Shown: piece after piece, positions 61,687-64,000 of the stretch
Position numbering within the stretch: position 1 is the stretch's first letter
Layout: every line of letters begins with the position of its first letter
Source of the DNA: an uncultured Aquimarina sp.
GTDB taxonomy: Bacteria > Bacteroidota > Bacteroidia > Flavobacteriales > Flavobacteriaceae
Direction of reading: 5' to 3'
Assembly: GCF_947496855.1 (NCBI RefSeq)
Contig: NZ_CANMED010000008.1
Span: 202,509-266,508 of the forward strand
DNA length: 64,000 bases
Made by a program: the position numbers and the translations under genes
The notes under the pieces: generated by a model
Databases searched by the model: none
Seen by the model: the letters and a program-made list of their open reading frames with translations, nothing else
Told to the model about the DNA's origin: nothing

Positions 61687-62940
61687 TTACAAAAACTCTC
61701 TCGATGTGGAGTCATCAGTATCAAGATAATTTGGTATACCATCTCCATCTGTATCATCATTGGTTGGGTCTCCATCACCTATATCGTTAGTAGGGTCTCC
61801 ATCACCATCTCGATCAACAGTTAAATCCTCATCAGGCTCTAAATCTTCATTTATAGTCAGTGTTCCATCACCATCATCATCTGGATCGAAAAAATTAGGA
61901 AAATTATCTGAATCCGTATCATCATTGGTTGGATCACGATCCCCGATATCATTAGTTGCGTCACCATCACCATCTCTATCAACACTTAAATCCGAATCAA
62001 GCTCTAAATCTTCTAAATACGAAGGTATACCGTCATTATCGTGATCAGATTCTACACTTCTATATAACTGGATACTAAATATAAGGGGTGAATATTGAGG
62101 GATACCCGTTTGTATTTCATCGAAATAAGCTAGTCCGGACGGCATAAATACTGTGAAATCACCAAAATCCATATTATAATCCACAGTGCCATTATCATCA
62201 TTTTCAATAAATCCTGACGCACCACTAACTTCTACTGTACCTTCTCTAAATCCCGGTAAAACCCCATTCAAATCAAACCATACTGGAGTGACAGCACTAT
62301 CAAAAACTCTTCTATCAGGATTATTATTATCCACCTGATCATTTTCATCTATAATCCCATCTCCATCACTATCTAATGAATCAGGATTATTATCAATATC
62401 AGAATCATCGGCAATTCCATCTCCATCACTATCCGTTTTAGTTTCAGAATCACTTAAAGCATCAGGCTCGTTATCTCCATCTGCATCCACATCTGCATTA
62501 TCAGGAATACCATCTCCATCCTGATCTACATTATCATAAAAAATCTCTCCTTTATATGTTACAAAAACTGAATCTGCAAAGGTTGGTTGACGCTCGGATG
62601 TCGCTCCAATATTTCGTTTCAAAAGATATAAAGTATAATCCACATCATTACGAGTAATCGTTTTCGTCTCAAGAAGCCCAGAATCCCAAATAGAAGTCTG
62701 ACCACTATTATCACCTGCAATAGTATCAAATTGTATGTTTTGATAATCAGGGTTCGCACTATTATCTACTAAAGTAAAAAAATGCGTCCTTAAGTAACTT
62801 TGTATTATAGGCTCTTCATCTTCTTGCTGTTCCGTCACATCCCTTGGCGGAATACTAACAAAACCATCATCATCATTACTACAGGCATAAAAGGCCGAAA
62901 CAACAACTCCTATGGCAAAAATATAACTTCTTACTTTCAT
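61687..62940 (-). CDS. FKBP lipoprotein interrupted by TSP3 calcium-binding repeats
   Basis: A 417-residue lipoprotein (signal ending AFYAC, Cys20). An FKBP domain is recognisable in two pieces: SVFVTYKGEIFYDN (124-137), then RVFDSAVTPVWFDLNGVLPGF, VFMPSGLAYFD and IPQYSPLIFSIQLY (211-293). Residues 138-210 between them are an insert of acidic DxDGDGIxD thrombospondin-type-3 repeats. A second TSP3 array (297-410) forms the tail and includes a 55-residue duplication. I chose ATG 62940 (MKVRSY) over a start 75 bases upstream that lacks a signal at its N-terminus. Probably a Ca2+-binding surface isomerase or chaperone. Confidence 0.85.
   Translation of the reverse strand: MKVRSYIFAIGVVVSAFYACSNDDDGFVSIPPRDVTEQQEDEEPIIQSYLRTHFFTLVDNSANPDYQNIQFDTIAGDNSGQTSIWDSGLLETKTITRNDVDYTLYLLKRNIGATSERQPTFADSVFVTYKGEIFYDNVDQDGDGIPDNADVDADGDNEPDALSDSETKTDSDGDGIADDSDIDNNPDSLDSDGDGIIDENDQVDNNNPDRRVFDSAVTPVWFDLNGVLPGFREGTVEVSGASGFIENDDNGTVDYNMDFGDFTVFMPSGLAYFDEIQTGIPQYSPLIFSIQLYRSVESDHDNDGIPSYLEDLELDSDLSVDRDGDGDATNDIGDRDPTNDDTDSDNFPNFFDPDDDGDGTLTINEDLEPDEDLTVDRDGDGDPTNDIGDGDPTNDDTDGDGIPNYLDTDDSTSREFL
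61751..62015 (-). repeat. 165-bp-period direct duplication inside the TSP3 tail
   Basis: Two copies of about 100 bases starting at 61751 and 61916 (offset 165 bp, 55 codons) encode VDRDGDGDxTNDIGDxDPTN blocks. Both copies are in the same frame of the FKBP-TSP3 gene. Confidence 0.75.
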
Positions 62941-62979
62941 CTGATTGCTTTTTTGAAGGCGCAAGATACAATTTTCTTG

Positions 62980-62987
62980 TACTTTTG
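62980..62987 (+). promoter_or_regulatory. Putative -7 element of the S4-protein gene
   Basis: TACTTTTG matches TAnnTTTG, 45 bases before the ATG at 63033. The -33 match is weak. Confidence 0.4.
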
Positions 62988-63032
62988 CTGAACTATTATT
63001 AGAGATAAAACGCATTTTTTAATCATTTTTTT

Positions 63033-63422
63033 ATGCGAGTTGATAAATATTTATGGTGTATCAGATATTTCAAGACACGTAGTATTGCTACAAAGGCTTG
63101 TAAGGACGGTAAAATTCGTGTAAACGGAGATATTGTAAAACCATCTAGAGAAATATACCCTACCGATAAAATTACTGTTCGTAAAAACCAACTTAATTAC
63201 GAACTAGTTGTTTTAGACACACCAAAAAGCCGACTTGGTGCTAAACTAGTCGACATATACCGTAAAGACGTAACTCCTGTCGAAGCGTTGCAAAAATTAG
63301 ATCTTTTAAATTACTCCAAAGACTATTATAGAAAAAAAGGTACTGGTAGGCCAACTAAAAAAGACAGAAGGGATATTGATGATTGGTTTGAAGAACCTGG
63401 TGATAAGGATAGCGAAGAATGA
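63033..63422 (+). CDS. S4-domain RNA-binding protein, Hsp15-like
   Basis: A 129-residue protein: S4 domain in the first ~60 residues (MRVDKYLWCIRYFKTRSIAT, CKDGKIRVNGDIVKPS) and a basic C-terminal extension (YYRKKGTGRPTKKDRRDID). Hsp15 in E. coli rescues stalled 50S subunits carrying peptidyl-tRNA; members in Bacteroidota probably have a related ribosome-associated role. Its stop overlaps the next ATG by four bases (ATGA). Confidence 0.9.
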   Translation: MRVDKYLWCIRYFKTRSIATKACKDGKIRVNGDIVKPSREIYPTDKITVRKNQLNYELVVLDTPKSRLGAKLVDIYRKDVTPVEALQKLDLLNYSKDYYRKKGTGRPTKKDRRDIDDWFEEPGDKDSEE

Positions 63423-64000
63423 AATTAGATGCGTATTTCTGGAGTAATAAATACAAACTACATCAAACGGGTTGGGATATTGGGCATGCCTCTCCTCCAA
63501 TCTCATCATATTTTGATCAATTAGATGATAAAGATCTTAAAATATTAATTCCTGGATGTGGAAATGCTTATGAAGCAATACTTTTATTTGAAAGAGGATT
63601 TAAAAACTTATATATATTAGATTTTGTAAAAGAAATACTTAATAAATTTGAAGAAAAACAACCTAATTTTCCTAAATCTCAAATATTAAATGAAGATTTT
63701 TTTAGCTTAGACGATCAATTCGATATTATTGTAGAACAAACATTTTTCTGCGCCTTATCACCTGATCAAAGAACAGCTTATGTTTCTAAAATGAAATCTC
63801 TATTAAAACCCGAAGGAAAACTAGTTGGTTTATTTTTTGATTATGATTTCAAAAAAACTGGCCCTCCATTTGGCGGAAATCAACAGAAATATTTAACACT
63901 ATTTTCTTCATCTTTCAAAATTAAAACATTGGAAAAATGTTATAATTCCATTCCTCCACGTATGGATAACGAACTCTTTTTTATCTTTGAGAATAATTGA
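63419..64000 (+). CDS. TPMT-family SAM-dependent methyltransferase
   Basis: A 193-residue class I methyltransferase of the thiopurine S-methyltransferase family. FWSNKYKLHQTGWDIGHASPP opens the protein, motif I is ILIPGCGNAYEA, followed by LYILDFVKE, IVEQTFFCALSP and the catalytic-loop GPPFGG. Members methylate thiols, thiopurines, halides or selenium/tellurium compounds; the substrate is unknown. The gene is complete, with its TGA being the last three bases of the window. Coupled to the S4-protein gene. Confidence 0.88.
   Translation: MKLDAYFWSNKYKLHQTGWDIGHASPPISSYFDQLDDKDLKILIPGCGNAYEAILLFERGFKNLYILDFVKEILNKFEEKQPNFPKSQILNEDFFSLDDQFDIIVEQTFFCALSPDQRTAYVSKMKSLLKPEGKLVGLFFDYDFKKTGPPFGGNQQKYLTLFSSSFKIKTLEKCYNSIPPRMDNELFFIFENN

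Noticed and set aside
61790-61795. GTAGGG inside the TSP3 gene as another ECF promoter element
   Set aside because: No CGTTT at the required distance; the bases belong to a coding repeat.
61760-62044. Plus-strand ORF opposite the TSP3 repeats
   Set aside because: Serine/proline-rich low-complexity translation that is the mirror of the aspartate/glycine repeats; no start context or homology.

Overview
The window is AT-rich chromosomal DNA of a member of the Flavobacteriaceae (Bacteroidota), probably a marine, gliding-type relative of Aquimarina; the genus is a guess. Support comes from a gldI-type lipoprotein next to nrnA, families largely confined to Bacteroidota (DUF3810, DUF5683, DUF6122, DUF6503, a FecR/ECF/TonB-receptor cascade), promoters of the flavobacterial TAnnTTTG type, and very few Shine-Dalgarno sequences. 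I found no tRNA, rRNA, CRISPR, prophage or insertion sequence.

Layout. 0-8 kb: anmK (cut by the left edge), udk, a DivIC-type protein, methylmalonyl-CoA mutase small and large subunits separated by two unknown exported proteins, and a 2,4-dienoyl-CoA reductase-like enzyme. 8-18 kb: an M16 peptidase, then the compact run parA-parB-DUF5683-dapB-lepB-lepB paralogue-WbqC-DUF6122, and a lipoprotein. 18-25 kb (minus strand): TPR protein, ribH, a small membrane protein, mutL, two rhomboids and an EEP-family protein. 25-27 kb: recF, a lipoprotein, DUF721, and a convergent thioesterase.

27.5-36.5 kb is the most distinctive block. Three minus-strand genes encode exported lipoproteins built from cysteine-rich repeats of about 90 residues. 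They lie back to back with an ECF sigma factor, a FecR-type anti-sigma factor and a TonB-dependent transducer with an STN domain. All three repeat genes and fecR carry the same promoter-like bipartite element, GT(A/G)GGG, exactly 16 bases, CGTTT. This suggests a self-contained cell-surface signalling regulon in which a TonB transducer controls the display of three repeat proteins.

36.5-64 kb is mostly housekeeping and envelope functions: an FKBP lipoprotein, ndk, a PhoD-like phosphatase, nrnA-gldI-cyclophilin/FKBP fusion, an M20 dipeptidase, DUF3810, two amidohydrolase-like proteins, an aminotransferase, a DUF6503 lipoprotein, a protein often mislabelled asparagine synthetase B, dnaB, accA, eamA, an LptF/LptG permease, tgt, a split transketolase, an outer-membrane barrel, an FKBP protein interrupted by calcium-binding repeats, an S4 RNA-binding protein and a TPMT-family methyltransferase.

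Several enzymes lack expected catalytic or metal residues: the second LepB (no Ser/Lys dyad), MutL (endonuclease motif), Tgt (zinc cysteines), and the amidohydrolase domains at 44.6 and 47.6 kb (no HxH). Convergent gene pairs are commonly separated by strong hairpin terminators.
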